A stretch of 64,000 bases of DNA from an uncultured Muribaculum sp. (lineage in GTDB: Bacteria; Bacteroidota; Bacteroidia; Bacteroidales; Muribaculaceae), in contig CAJUMZ010000010.1 of the NCBI GenBank assembly GCA_910587665.1, forward strand, positions 24,627-88,626. The letters run 5' to 3'. Positions 44,426 through 54,384 of this stretch are shown piece after piece. Position numbers and translations under genes: made by a program. The first letter of the stretch is position 1; each line of letters opens with the position of its first letter. The notes beneath the pieces were generated by a model. The model was not told the DNA's origin, did not search any database, and worked only from the letters and a program-made list of their open reading frames with translations.

Positions 44426-46261
44426 TTATTTTATTGAGAAGATTCTCAGGTTCTCGATTTTTGCGTTGCCGCCCTGAGCCGATACGGAGAGCTTTGAGTA
44501 AGGCTTCACAGGGAATACCAGATTGGTCATGACAAACCTACCGCCGTCGCCAAACACCTCAATGCTTGACCGGTCAACGAATATCCTGAGCGAAATCTTA
44601 TTGTCGGTCTCAAACGTCGGGGCTACCGTCACCGCCGGGAAATCCTGGCTAAAATCCACGATACCGCTTTCACGACGGTCAAAGGATAGAGTATGGGCGG
44701 CAACGTCATATCGCATTACGACACGCTCACCGTCGCTGTTTTTCAATTCAATGTCCACCGTCTTGGATTTGCGGGCATCCACGTCAAGCAATATCTCGCA
44801 CACACCGTCATTGGCTGCCGGAAGGTCATAAACGCGCCCCTTCTTATTGATGTTTGCTTTTTTGACATTCAGCGTGAGCCTGTCGCGCAAGCCTGTAAGT
44901 TCCGGCGACGGCGCGGATGACAGATATATCTCTCCGTCAGCAGCCTTGAAGAGACTCACATCCCTCGGAAGTGTGTTTGCGCTGCGGAACTGCATCGTAG
45001 GCACCTCGGCGGCATACTGCCAGTTGCTCATCCATCCGATCACGGTGCGGCGGTTGTCGGGGGCATCGCTCCAGCTGACAGTGGCATAGTGGTCTTTGCC
45101 GAAATCCATCCACTTTGTAGGGATTTTGCCGTCGGCACCGGCATCGGCCTTGAATGTCTTGCCGTCAAAATCGCCAACAAAATATTGTGTCGCGCTACCG
45201 CCGAAAGGTCCGCCCGGATTAAGGTTACATATCAACACCCATTTCCGCTCATCGCTTCCGGCTACCGGAAGCTCGAACAGGTCGGGACATTCCCATACAC
45301 CCCCTTGTGCACCCTCGCCTTTACCGAAGGAGCTTTGCAGGGTCCATACCTTCATGTCGGGAGAGGTAAATACCAGCATTTCATGTTCAAGTGCATGAGC
45401 AAGAAGGAGCACCCACTGCTTGGCGTTATCATCCCAGAACATGTTGGGATCGCGTGCCTCCGATTCAAGCGTTATCACAGGATTGGCGGGATAGAGCTCA
45501 AATGTCTCTCCGCCGTCGTTGCTCCACACGAGGCTCTGTGTCTGGCTTGCATCGGCCGACGTATAAAGCCCCAGCACGGCATCGTCGCCATATCCGGCGG
45601 TGTTGCCGGGGTCAAGGGCGCAACTTCCGCTGAACACCATGCCAAGACCGGTAGGCTCAAGAGCCTCAGGGTGATTTTCCCAGTTTATGAGATCCTTTGA
45701 TGTAGAGTGACCCCATGAAAGATTCTGCCATTTTGAGCCATAAGGGTTATGCTGATAATACAGATGCCATTCACCATCTTTATAGAACATGCCGTTGGGG
45801 TCGTTCATCCAGCCGTAGAGAGGCGTGTGATGATATGCGGGGCGGTATTTCTCCCGATTGGCGGTGTCGAATGTATCGGAAAGCGTCATGCTCTTCCAGC
45901 AGGCATCATCCTTAGCCTCGCGCACAGTCGAGCGCCCCTGTGTCGTTGTTATGTTCATCACCACCTCATGACCCGCGTATGGCGACAGGTCAAACGGCAC
46001 ATAGTAATCCACCTTGCTTTTTGCCAGCCTTACATTAATCGACCTGTCAAGCCGACCGTCGACAAGCACGTTTATGCGGGCATCGTCATTGGACTCCTGG
46101 ACCGGAAGCAAAAGATACCTTCCCTCGCCCGTGATCCTGACAAGCGTGTTGTTTACTCCAAGGTGATTCACCTCGACTCCCTCGGCTGCCGTCACATCAA
46201 GTGTGACAACACTACCCGACAGCATCATGATGGTCACAAGACCTTTTATTATACTATTCAT
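44426..46261 (-). CDS. Glycoside hydrolase family 32 (fructan exo-hydrolase type)
   Basis: A 611-residue exported enzyme. The signal peptide has no lipobox cysteine, so it is probably periplasmic. Residues about 30-120 form an N-terminal beta domain (DUF4980-like). The five-bladed propeller holds the nucleophile D154 in WMNDPNG, the transition-state stabiliser in EARDPN (R270-D271) and the acid/base E324 in WECPDLF. A C-terminal beta-sandwich ends with VDRSSIEVFGDGGRFVMT. The family cleaves beta-fructosides (levan, inulin, sucrose). Exo- or endo-action cannot be read with certainty; periplasmic location and a fructose permease next to it favour exo-release of fructose. Confidence 0.93.
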   Translation of the reverse strand: MNSIIKGLVTIMMLSGSVVTLDVTAAEGVEVNHLGVNNTLVRITGEGRYLLLPVQESNDDARINVLVDGRLDRSINVRLAKSKVDYYVPFDLSPYAGHEVVMNITTTQGRSTVREAKDDACWKSMTLSDTFDTANREKYRPAYHHTPLYGWMNDPNGMFYKDGEWHLYYQHNPYGSKWQNLSWGHSTSKDLINWENHPEALEPTGLGMVFSGSCALDPGNTAGYGDDAVLGLYTSADASQTQSLVWSNDGGETFELYPANPVITLESEARDPNMFWDDNAKQWVLLLAHALEHEMLVFTSPDMKVWTLQSSFGKGEGAQGGVWECPDLFELPVAGSDERKWVLICNLNPGGPFGGSATQYFVGDFDGKTFKADAGADGKIPTKWMDFGKDHYATVSWSDAPDNRRTVIGWMSNWQYAAEVPTMQFRSANTLPRDVSLFKAADGEIYLSSAPSPELTGLRDRLTLNVKKANINKKGRVYDLPAANDGVCEILLDVDARKSKTVDIELKNSDGERVVMRYDVAAHTLSFDRRESGIVDFSQDFPAVTVAPTFETDNKISLRIFVDRSSIEVFGDGGRFVMTNLVFPVKPYSKLSVSAQGGNAKIENLRIFSIK

Positions 46262-46391
46262 TTTAATTTATTTGAATGATTTCATTTTTAAAACCTAACA
46301 AACAATCTTTCTTACCCTATCCCTTAATACCTGCAGTCTTAAACCTACATGCCGCAACGGACTAAAAATCCAATCTGCCGTTACGGTATTG

Positions 46392-46399
46392 CAAAACTA
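46392..46399 (-). promoter_or_regulatory. -7 element of the GH32-permease-fructokinase operon
   Basis: On the minus strand TAGTTTTG matches TAnnTTTG. No -33 TTTG stands 19-20 bases upstream. Instead the repeated AAAAATCGTGC element lies 26 bases upstream, consistent with an activator-dependent promoter. Confidence 0.5.
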
Positions 46400-46422
46400 A
46401 TATAAACCGAAAAGAGTGGCTA

Positions 46423-46472
46423 TAAAAAATCGTGCATTGTATATCAATTTTGTTGTACGGCACGATTTTTAA
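46423..46472. promoter_or_regulatory. Inverted-repeat operator in the divergent fructan control region
   Basis: AAAAATCGTGC (46425-46435) and its exact reverse complement GCACGATTTTT (46460-46470) flank 24 bases midway between the GH32 and sensor genes. The same element appears twice upstream of susC. The arrangement is what one expects for the AraC-type output domain of the hybrid sensor serving both directions. Confidence 0.65.
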
Positions 46473-46505
46473 TACCTTATGCACTCTTTTTCATATGATT
46501 ATGAC

Positions 46506-46513
46506 TAACTTTG
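46506..46513 (+). promoter_or_regulatory. -7 element of the hybrid sensor gene
   Basis: TAACTTTG is a perfect -7 element 26 bases before the ATG at 46540, without a matching -33 box. It supports the start at 46540 over the earlier in-frame ATGs at 46432 and 46501, which would lie upstream of the transcript. Confidence 0.5.
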
Positions 46514-46539
46514 TAAAAACCTTAAATAAAAAAACGCAA

Positions 46540-49278
46540 ATGTCAAGATTATTTTCATCCTGCCTCGTGCTGACCTTAATACTTACCCTTTGCTGCTGCA
46601 CCGAAAGCAAGATATATAAAATAGGAGTATCACAATGCAGCCAGGATGACTGGCGCATGAAGATGAACGACGAGATCAACCGCGAGATCATGTTTCATGA
46701 AGACGCTGTCGTGGAGATACGCTCCGCCGACGACAGCAACGCCAAGCAGATTGATGACATAAAATATTTCGTTGAAAACGGCTTCGACATAATCATTGTG
46801 TCGCCCAACGAGGCGGCAGCACTAACGCCGATTATTAAAGAGGTATATGAAAGCGGAACGCCGGTGGTGATTTTTGACCGCAACATCAACGGCGACACCT
46901 ACACCGCAAGAATCGGGGTAGATGACGAAGGGCTTGGAAAATCAGCCGCCCACTACGCCCAACACTTGCTCGGCAAAGGAGCAAACGCGATTGAAATCTT
47001 CGGGTTGAAAGGCTCTACCCCCGCCGAGGGGCGTCATAACGGATTTGTAAAAGAATTTGAGTCGCTGGGAGGGAATCTGCTTGCCAGTGTCCCCGGCAAC
47101 TGGAACAAGGAGGATGCCGTGCCGGTAGTGGATTCGCTATTGAGGCTGTATCCCGACGTTGACCTGATCTATGCCCACAATGACCGCATGGCAATCGGAG
47201 CGTCGGAGGTGGCGCGCAATCTCGGTCGCGACAACATAAGGATAATAGGCATAGACGCAGCCCCAAACATAGGCATACAGGCAGTTGCCGACAGTATAAT
47301 AGACGCCACTTTCCTTTACCCTACCGAGGGACACCGGATTATCCGCACAGCACTTGCCATCCTGAAAGGAGAGCCATACGATAAAGAGACGATACTACCT
47401 GTATCGTCGGCGGTTGACCTGAGCAATGCCGATATACTATTATTGCAAAACGAGGCTCTGAAAGAGGAGACACGCAAAATGGAACTGCTGAAAGCCAGCA
47501 TTGACGACTATTGGGCGCAACATTCATCACAGACATCACTTTTCTATGCAAGCATAGCAATTATCGTGCTGCTCTTTGGTGTCGGATTCCTGTTGCTTCG
47601 CGCCTACTGGCAGCGCAGCAAGCACCAAAAGGAACTCATGGCGCAAAACAAGCTCCTTGAAGAGGAACGCGACAAGCAGAAGCTCCTTAACGAGCAACTC
47701 CAGGAAGCCACGCAGTCTAAACTGATGTTTTTTACCAATGTGTCACATGACCTGCGCACACCACTGACGCTGATATCCGAGCCGGTGGCACAGCTCGCCG
47801 CGGCAGGCAACCTGACGACTCAGCAACACACACTTATAAAAATCGCCGACAAAAATGTCAGGATACTCCAACGCCTCATCAACCAGATACTCGATTTCCG
47901 TAAATACGAGAACGGCAAACTGAATGTCAGGCTGTCGGAAGTGGATTTCAGCAAGTCGATACATGACTGGATGGAATCGTTCTACGCGATTGCCCGGAAG
48001 CGCGATATAAAGCTTACATTGTCAGGGTCATACGTCGGCAAACCGCTCCCCCTTGCCATTGACCCGGAAAAGATAGAGCGCGTATTTTTCAACCTGCTTT
48101 CCAATGCCTTCAAATATACGCCCGACAACGGGTCGATCACGGTCTCATACGAGTGTGACGACACCGCTCTCACCTTGAAGGTCGCCGACACCGGTGAAGG
48201 CATAAGCGAGCGTGACCTCGGCAACATTTTCGACCGCTTCTACCAGGTTGACCGTGTCCATCCCAAGGGCTCGGGCATAGGGCTGTCGCTCGCCAAAGCC
48301 TTTGTAGAGCTTCACGGCGGGTCAATCGCTGTAGAGAGCGAGCTGAACAAAGGCTCGGTGTTTACCGTGACATTACCCGTACGCCACGTTGCCGAGTCAA
48401 CGACAGATGTCGGCAAGGCGATCGGACACAGCGATGTTGACGCCGAGTTGGAAACGATTGAATCAGACATCGCCTTTGACGCTGACCGCCCTCTGGTGCT
48501 TATCGTTGACGACAATAAGGATATCCGGAAACTTGTAGGCGAGTTGCTGAATGCCGATTACAACATCATCACGGCTTCCAACGGTAAAGAAGGCATAAGA
48601 CTGGCTGCGAAATATGTGCCCGACCTCATCATATGCGACGTGATGATGCCTGTGATGGACGGGCTGGAATGTTGCCGCCGCATAAAGAACGAGGTATCGA
48701 CCTCCCATATACCGGTATTGATGCTTACGGCCTGCTCGATGGACGAGCAAAGGGCACAGGGCTATGACAGCGGTGCCGACGGCTACCTCTCAAAACCGTT
48801 CAACAGCACGGTACTGAAGGCAAGGTGCTCGAGCCTTATCTCCAACCGCAAGCGCATAAAAGAGCTGTGGCTTTCCTCCCCCGTATCAAAAATCAGCAAT
48901 AAGGCGGCAGATACACCCTCGAGTGAAAAGCCTATCCCCTCCAATGACATTGACAATGAATTCTACAACCGTTTCCTTGACATCTTCCAGGAAGAGATGG
49001 GCAATGCCTCCCTCAATGTCGATGCCATTGCCTCAAAAATGGGACTTGAACGCTCCCAGTTCTATCGCAAGATAAAAGCCCTTACCAATTATGCCCCGGT
49101 CGAACTCATACGACGGCTGCGACTCCAGCGCGGGCGTGCCCTGCTGACCGGCACCGACAAGACGATCAGCGAGATCGCCTATGAGATCGGGTTTTCCACC
49201 CCGGCATATTTCACAAAATGCTATCGTGACGCCTACGGCGAGACACCGACCGAGGCACGAAACAACCTTACCCGGTAA
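46540..49278 (+). CDS. Hybrid two-component system sensor/regulator with sugar-binding periplasmic domain
   Basis: A 912-residue one-protein phosphorelay. An N-terminal export signal ends LCCCTESK. A periplasmic-binding-protein type 1 domain (about 25-300) has IYKIGVSQCSQDDWRMKMNDE, IIIVSPNEAAALTP, VVIFDRNI and IYAHNDRMAIGA, like the fructose-binding sensor of B. thetaiotaomicron. A membrane helix at about 335-357 is followed by a coiled coil, HisKA with H403 in NVSHDLRTPL, HATPase (NLLSNAFKYT, ADTGEGI, GSGIGLSLAKAF), a receiver with phospho-acceptor D700 (IICDVMMP) and an AraC-type HTH (about 812-912). All catalytic residues seem present. It should sense free fructose and activate both fructan operons. 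Confidence 0.93.
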   Translation: MSRLFSSCLVLTLILTLCCCTESKIYKIGVSQCSQDDWRMKMNDEINREIMFHEDAVVEIRSADDSNAKQIDDIKYFVENGFDIIIVSPNEAAALTPIIKEVYESGTPVVIFDRNINGDTYTARIGVDDEGLGKSAAHYAQHLLGKGANAIEIFGLKGSTPAEGRHNGFVKEFESLGGNLLASVPGNWNKEDAVPVVDSLLRLYPDVDLIYAHNDRMAIGASEVARNLGRDNIRIIGIDAAPNIGIQAVADSIIDATFLYPTEGHRIIRTALAILKGEPYDKETILPVSSAVDLSNADILLLQNEALKEETRKMELLKASIDDYWAQHSSQTSLFYASIAIIVLLFGVGFLLLRAYWQRSKHQKELMAQNKLLEEERDKQKLLNEQLQEATQSKLMFFTNVSHDLRTPLTLISEPVAQLAAAGNLTTQQHTLIKIADKNVRILQRLINQILDFRKYENGKLNVRLSEVDFSKSIHDWMESFYAIARKRDIKLTLSGSYVGKPLPLAIDPEKIERVFFNLLSNAFKYTPDNGSITVSYECDDTALTLKVADTGEGISERDLGNIFDRFYQVDRVHPKGSGIGLSLAKAFVELHGGSIAVESELNKGSVFTVTLPVRHVAESTTDVGKAIGHSDVDAELETIESDIAFDADRPLVLIVDDNKDIRKLVGELLNADYNIITASNGKEGIRLAAKYVPDLIICDVMMPVMDGLECCRRIKNEVSTSHIPVLMLTACSMDEQRAQGYDSGADGYLSKPFNSTVLKARCSSLISNRKRIKELWLSSPVSKISNKAADTPSSEKPIPSNDIDNEFYNRFLDIFQEEMGNASLNVDAIASKMGLERSQFYRKIKALTNYAPVELIRRLRLQRGRALLTGTDKTISEIAYEIGFSTPAYFTKCYRDAYGETPTEARNNLTR

Positions 49279-49297
49279 ACACCCTCTGAAATTATAA

Positions 49298-49336
49298 AAA
49301 CGCGCACCTTCGTGATTCAACGGAGGCGCGTTTCTT
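49298..49336 (+). terminator. Terminator of the hybrid sensor gene
   Basis: AAACGCGC (49298-49305) pairs with GCGCGTTT (49326-49333), with partial inner pairing (ACC/GGA), then TTCTTATTT. It separates the sensor from the susC operon. Confidence 0.65.
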
Positions 49337-49360
49337 ATTTGACAAAGTGATTCACCCGTG

Positions 49361-49396
49361 AAAAATAGTGCATTTTATATAAAAAATCGTGCATTG
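49361..49396 (+). promoter_or_regulatory. Direct-repeat operator upstream of the fructan susC gene
   Basis: AAAAATAGTGCATT starts at 49361 and AAAAATCGTGCATT at 49382, 21 bases apart, so both fall on the same face of the helix. The second copy matches ATAAAAAATCGTGCATTG of the divergent control region. The -7 element TAAATTTG lies downstream at 49454. Confidence 0.65.
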
Positions 49397-49453
49397 CGCA
49401 AAATTTGATAGCTTGCACAACATTCCTTATACACGCCGGTACAGACAGTAAGC

Positions 49454-49461
49454 TAAATTTG
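49454..49461 (+). promoter_or_regulatory. -7 element of the fructan susC operon
   Basis: TAAATTTG, 32 bases before the susC ATG at 49493. No TTTG stands at the -33 position, as is usual for activator-dependent sus-type promoters. Confidence 0.55.
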
Positions 49462-49492
49462 CGATAGAATTCTTACAAAAAATCTCAATAAA

Positions 49493-52400
49493 ATGAAAAG
49501 AACATTTCTCAGTGCGGTATTGCTGTTGATAATGGCAATCATGGCGCAAGCACAGAACATCACTGTGCACGGGACAGTGCTTTCAAAGACCGACGGCGAG
49601 CCGCTGATCGGCGCCTCTATCCTGTGTGAGGCGACAAAAGCCGGCGCCGTCACCGACATCGACGGTAATTTTGAAGTATCAGTTCCCGAAGGTGCAATAT
49701 TAAAAGTATCTTATGTAGGGTTTAATACTGCCGAAGTAAAGGCGTCGCCCGACATGGAGATCTATCTCGATGAAAACTCGGAACTTCTCGACGAGGTGGT
49801 AGTGGTAGGCTACCAGACAGTACGCAAGGCCGACCTCACCGGCGCCGTGTCAGTCGTATCAACCAAATCGTTGGAAACATCTTCCGACACCGATCCCATG
49901 CGCGCCCTTCAGGGAAAAGTACCGGGAATGACCATTACCGGAAATGGCTCTCCGAGTGGTACCGGCTCTGTTCGCATCAGGGGTATCGGTTCGTTTAACG
50001 CGTCACAAGACCCGCTTTTTGTAATCGACGGAGTCCCCACGACCGCGACCCTTAACTCCCTCAACATGAATGACATCGAAAGCATGCAGGTGTTAAAAGA
50101 TGCGGCATCAGCCTCAATCTACGGATCACGCGCAGCCAACGGCGTCATCATAATTACAACCAAAAAGGGCAAAGCCTCACAGGGAAATAAAATCAACGTA
50201 AGCTTCTCGGCCAACCTTACGGCGCAGTTTTATTCATCACAGGCAACTATGAAACTTCTTGACACCCCCGGATATGCAACGGCCATGGCACAGGCTGCGC
50301 TAAATGACGGCATAGACCCCGTGGCATATGCCTCAAGCTACGGTCTTAACCTGAACGCTTCATCAGGATTTCCAATCAAGGTATACGATATCGCCAACAA
50401 TAAGTATGTCGATTACACCGTCAATGGATTTTATGACGGCTTTATAAACGCCAAGCGCACCATGATGATGTCAAATACCGACTGGCTTGATGAAATATCA
50501 CGCACCGGATTTGCCCAAAGCTATGACGCGTCGGTTTCATCGGCGACCGAAAAAGCCAATGTATTCTTTTCTTTAGGATATAAGAAAAATGACGGTATAC
50601 TCAAATATACCAATTTCGAGAATATCGCAGCGCGTATCAACTCTACATTCAATATAAGCCCGGTATTGTCAGTAGGTGAGAATTTCACACTTACCCACAC
50701 CAGCCAGGTTGACTGCCAGCCAATGGAGAATGCCCTGAAAATGCCCACGATCGTCCCGGTTTTCGAAACCGACGGCACAACTTATGCCGGCCCTGTCGGG
50801 AGTATGGCCGACCGCCAGAATCCGCTACGCGAGCTTGCCTTCAATAAAGACAACTCCCTAAATATATGGCGTCTTTTCGGCAACGCCTTTATCGACATCA
50901 AGCCAATCAAGGGATTGTTGCTCCGAAGCAATTTCGGTATCGACTACGATGCTGCCTTCATCCATTCATATAATTATACATTCCATAGCGACATTGTAAA
51001 CAATGACACAAATTCGACAACAATGTCGCAAGCCAATGACTCCAAATGGACATGGACCAATACGGCAAACTACAATTTCACATTGGCAAAAGATCACACA
51101 TTCACCATTCTTGCCGGAATGGAACTATTCCGGCAAAACCGAATAGATTTCTCCGGATATAATGAAGATTACGATATCGAGACTCCCGATTACATGTATC
51201 CCGACGCATCGGTCGGCGTAGAAAAATCGACCGGTAACAAATCGGCATATTCTTTGGTGTCATTTTTTGGAAAAATTGACTACAACTGGCGCAACCTGCT
51301 GCTCGCGTCATTCACGATACGCCGTGACGGATCATCGCGCTTCGGCAGGAATAACCGTTACGGAACGTTCCCGGCAGCGACACTCGGCTACCGTATCTCA
51401 GAGAATATCAACAAATCATGGCTGAATGACCTTAAACTGCGTCTTTCATGGGGTAAGACGGGAAATCAGGCTATCTCCAACACGGCGCGTTATGCGCTAT
51501 ATGTTGCCGATTATGGAAACGATCGCGTAACCTCGACAGCCTACGACCTGCTGCTTCAGCAAAGTGGAATTTTCCCGTCGGGTTATATCGCAAGCCAGAC
51601 AGCAAATGACAACCTGAAATGGGAGACAACCATCCAATACAATGCCGGAATTGACTACAGCATGCTTGGCGACCGCCTTTTTGGAACAGTAGACGCCTAT
51701 ATCAAAGATGTAAAGGACATGCTCATCACACCGGCATATCTCGGAGCAATGGGAGAAGGCGGCGCATCATGGCTGAACGGTCCGTCATTACGTAACTGGG
51801 GTATGGAGTTTCTGGTCGGATGGCGCGATGAGCTGAAATGCGGACTTTCCTATAAAGCGACCCTCAATTTTGACTTTTTCCGCAACCGCGTGACATATCT
51901 GCCCAATACAACAACAGGATCATATGTGCATACCACGACTGAGAATCTTGTACAGTCACGCAAGCCCTACGGTTCAATTGTCGGCTACGTATTCGACGGT
52001 CTTTTCAAGACACAGGAAGAAGTATTGGCGTCAGGACAGGACAATGCACGGCTCGGAGGCATGAAATATGCCGATCTTAACGGTGACGGACACATCACGC
52101 CCGATGACCAGACTTGGATTTTCAATCCCGTGCCTGACCTGTCGTTCGGTTTTAATCTTGAACTCGGATACAAGAACTTTGACCTGCAGATGTTCTGGCA
52201 AGGCGTATTAGGACAGGATGTATATAACAATCAGAAATTTCAGAATGACTTTTGGAGCGTTACCGATGCCGGCAGCAACAAGGGAGACCGAGTGCTTGAC
52301 GCATGGCTTCCGAATGTCAACGAATCGTCAACGATTCCAATGCTGACCACCAATAACAAAGGTGATGAAGGTCGCGCATCATCCTACTTTGTTGAAAACG

Positions 52401-52615
52401 GATCATATGCGAAACTGCGTACACTTCAGATCGGATACAGCCTTCCTGACAAAGTATTGTCAAAGCTACGCATGAGCAGGGCACGTGTATATGTTTCCGG
52501 ACAAAACCTGCTGACAATCAAAAGCAACAGCCTCACTTGTTCCGATCCTGAAAACGCCAATTGGGCATACCCGATACCGACGTCAGTGTCATTCGGACTC
52601 CAACTTGATTTCTAA
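49493..52615 (+). CDS. SusC-like TonB-dependent transporter of the fructan locus
   Basis: A 1040-residue outer-membrane receptor: signal peptide MKRTFLSAVLLLIMAIMAQAQ, carboxypeptidase-regulatory domain (ITVHGTVLSKTDGEPLIGASI), TonB-box-like LLDEVVVVGYQ, plug (VRIRGIGSFNASQDPLFVIDG, SMQVLKDAASASIYGSRAANGVI) and barrel ending VSFGLQLDF. With the SusD-like protein it should import fructo-oligosaccharides through the outer membrane using TonB energy. Its position after a fructose-type sensor and beside GH32 gives the substrate class by context only. Confidence 0.95.
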   Translation: MKRTFLSAVLLLIMAIMAQAQNITVHGTVLSKTDGEPLIGASILCEATKAGAVTDIDGNFEVSVPEGAILKVSYVGFNTAEVKASPDMEIYLDENSELLDEVVVVGYQTVRKADLTGAVSVVSTKSLETSSDTDPMRALQGKVPGMTITGNGSPSGTGSVRIRGIGSFNASQDPLFVIDGVPTTATLNSLNMNDIESMQVLKDAASASIYGSRAANGVIIITTKKGKASQGNKINVSFSANLTAQFYSSQATMKLLDTPGYATAMAQAALNDGIDPVAYASSYGLNLNASSGFPIKVYDIANNKYVDYTVNGFYDGFINAKRTMMMSNTDWLDEISRTGFAQSYDASVSSATEKANVFFSLGYKKNDGILKYTNFENIAARINSTFNISPVLSVGENFTLTHTSQVDCQPMENALKMPTIVPVFETDGTTYAGPVGSMADRQNPLRELAFNKDNSLNIWRLFGNAFIDIKPIKGLLLRSNFGIDYDAAFIHSYNYTFHSDIVNNDTNSTTMSQANDSKWTWTNTANYNFTLAKDHTFTILAGMELFRQNRIDFSGYNEDYDIETPDYMYPDASVGVEKSTGNKSAYSLVSFFGKIDYNWRNLLLASFTIRRDGSSRFGRNNRYGTFPAATLGYRISENINKSWLNDLKLRLSWGKTGNQAISNTARYALYVADYGNDRVTSTAYDLLLQQSGIFPSGYIASQTANDNLKWETTIQYNAGIDYSMLGDRLFGTVDAYIKDVKDMLITPAYLGAMGEGGASWLNGPSLRNWGMEFLVGWRDELKCGLSYKATLNFDFFRNRVTYLPNTTTGSYVHTTTENLVQSRKPYGSIVGYVFDGLFKTQEEVLASGQDNARLGGMKYADLNGDGHITPDDQTWIFNPVPDLSFGFNLELGYKNFDLQMFWQGVLGQDVYNNQKFQNDFWSVTDAGSNKGDRVLDAWLPNVNESSTIPMLTTNNKGDEGRASSYFVENGSYAKLRTLQIGYSLPDKVLSKLRMSRARVYVSGQNLLTIKSNSLTCSDPENANWAYPIPTSVSFGLQLDF

Positions 52616-52635
52616 ACTAAAATATCGTACTAATC

Positions 52636-54372
52636 ATGAAGTCAATAAAATCATATATTTTCATCGCACTTGTATCAGTGCTTTCGTCATGCAATGATTT
52701 CATAGATGTGCCCCCTACCGGAGTCATCGACGGAGAGCTCGCATATTCCCAGCCTGACAAAATGGTAAACGCAGCCTATGCCTCATTGGGCGACTGCTGG
52801 TATTCCTATCCCTTCAATCTTTGGCCTTACGGCGATTTGGGATCCGACGACTGCCTTAAAGGAGGCGGCGGGACAACCGACACGGGCTATCACCCTATGG
52901 AAATCTGGTCAACACTGACATCAACTCCCGGAGAACTTGACGAGCTATGGTATCGCCTATACTGCAATATCTCGCGTTGCAACCGCGCCCTTACCGCGCT
53001 TGAACAGCATGGAGTGGAAAAGCTCGGTGAAAAGACAGCAGCCCAACGTGTGGCGGAAGTCCACTTCCTGCGCGGGCACAGCTATTTCAAACTCGTGACA
53101 ATGTTCCGTCAGGTTCCCTGGATCGACAAAGCCGTTTTCGAGCAAAGCTCCCATGAGCAGGTAAAAAACAATGAATTTACATATGAGCAGCTTATGGGCA
53201 AGGTAATCGGTGAGTTTGAACAAGCTTACAACGTACTCCCCATGGAAGTTGAAGATGGCGGGGGTCGTGCCAATAAAGTGGCAGCCGCAGCATATCTGGC
53301 AAAATGTTACCTGACCCTTGCATGGGGTGACGGATATGAAGCGACCGACGGCATAGATTTCATAAACGAAGAGTATATGAAGAAGGTAGTTGAATACACC
53401 GACGTTGTAAAGAAGTCACGTTACGATTATCTTGAAGACTTCGGCGATATATTCCTTCCCGAATACAAAAACAGCAAGGAATCGGTATTTGCCGTCCAGA
53501 CATCACAATATACCGAAGATAACACACGCTACGGCCGAGCCAACTGGTCCAACATGCTTAACGGATGCTGGGGTATGTGGTCATGTGGCTGGGATTTCCA
53601 CAAGCCGTCACAGAATCTCGTAAATGCGTTCAAGACAAAAGACGGGCTTCCTATGTTTGACTCATTTAACAACAGTGATGAATATCCGGTAAACGGAAAT
53701 CCGACCTCACAGAAATGGGATCCCAGATTATTCCATACAGTAGGCATGCCCACCTTCCCCTACAAATATGAGAGCGAATACACGATGACGATTGAAAACT
53801 CCCGTACTCCAAACACATACGGGTATTACACATCGCTTAAAGAAGTGCCGCAGCGCAGTGCCGGGGAGACATTCGAAGGTTCATGGCAGGCTTTTGCTAT
53901 GAATGACTATGTATTCCGCTACACCGACGTGATGCTTATGCGCGCCGAGGCGTTGATTGAGTTAGGGGAGCTTCCCGAAGCCCGCGAAATCATAAACGAC
54001 ATCCGTAGCCGGGCAGCAAACTCGATCGAGAAGCACATTGCCTATGCCAAAGACTTCTGCGAAATCTCACTATATCCGGCTTCATATTTTACCGACAAAG
54101 GAAAAGCGCGCCAATGTCTGCGCTGGGAACGCCGTCTTGAAATGGCAATGGAAAGCAGCCGGTATTTCGACCTTCGCCGATGGGGCATAGCCTCAACCGT
54201 GCTTAACGCTTACTTCGAATCGGAAAAAGATGCTGTATATGAAGGCACAAAATATGGACAGTATTATCAAGATGCCTACTATACTCCCGGCAAAAATGAA
54301 TTTTACCCGATACCGTACAATCAGTTATACTATGTCCCCGGGCTATATGTCCAGAACAAAAATTACAACTAA
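52636..54372 (+). CDS. SusD-like binding lipoprotein of the fructan locus
   Basis: A 578-residue lipoprotein (signal MKSIKSYIFIALVSVLSSC, cysteine near 19, then NDFIDVPPTG). Typical RagB/SusD elements are CNRALTALEQHG, VAEVHFLRGHSYFKLVTMF, FRYTDVMLMRAEALIELGE and CLRWERRLEMAMESSRYFDLRRWG. It would bind fructan chains on the cell surface and close over the SusC barrel. It follows susC by 20 bases and precedes the DUF4960 gene by 12. Confidence 0.95.
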   Translation: MKSIKSYIFIALVSVLSSCNDFIDVPPTGVIDGELAYSQPDKMVNAAYASLGDCWYSYPFNLWPYGDLGSDDCLKGGGGTTDTGYHPMEIWSTLTSTPGELDELWYRLYCNISRCNRALTALEQHGVEKLGEKTAAQRVAEVHFLRGHSYFKLVTMFRQVPWIDKAVFEQSSHEQVKNNEFTYEQLMGKVIGEFEQAYNVLPMEVEDGGGRANKVAAAAYLAKCYLTLAWGDGYEATDGIDFINEEYMKKVVEYTDVVKKSRYDYLEDFGDIFLPEYKNSKESVFAVQTSQYTEDNTRYGRANWSNMLNGCWGMWSCGWDFHKPSQNLVNAFKTKDGLPMFDSFNNSDEYPVNGNPTSQKWDPRLFHTVGMPTFPYKYESEYTMTIENSRTPNTYGYYTSLKEVPQRSAGETFEGSWQAFAMNDYVFRYTDVMLMRAEALIELGELPEAREIINDIRSRAANSIEKHIAYAKDFCEISLYPASYFTDKGKARQCLRWERRLEMAMESSRYFDLRRWGIASTVLNAYFESEKDAVYEGTKYGQYYQDAYYTPGKNEFYPIPYNQLYYVPGLYVQNKNYN

Positions 54373-54384
54373 CACGATACTTAA

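Noticed and set aside
45089..45700. 203-codon open frame opposite the GH32 gene
   Set aside because: It lies entirely antisense to a gene with complete GH32 catalytic motifs, and its predicted protein has no recognisable family or signal.
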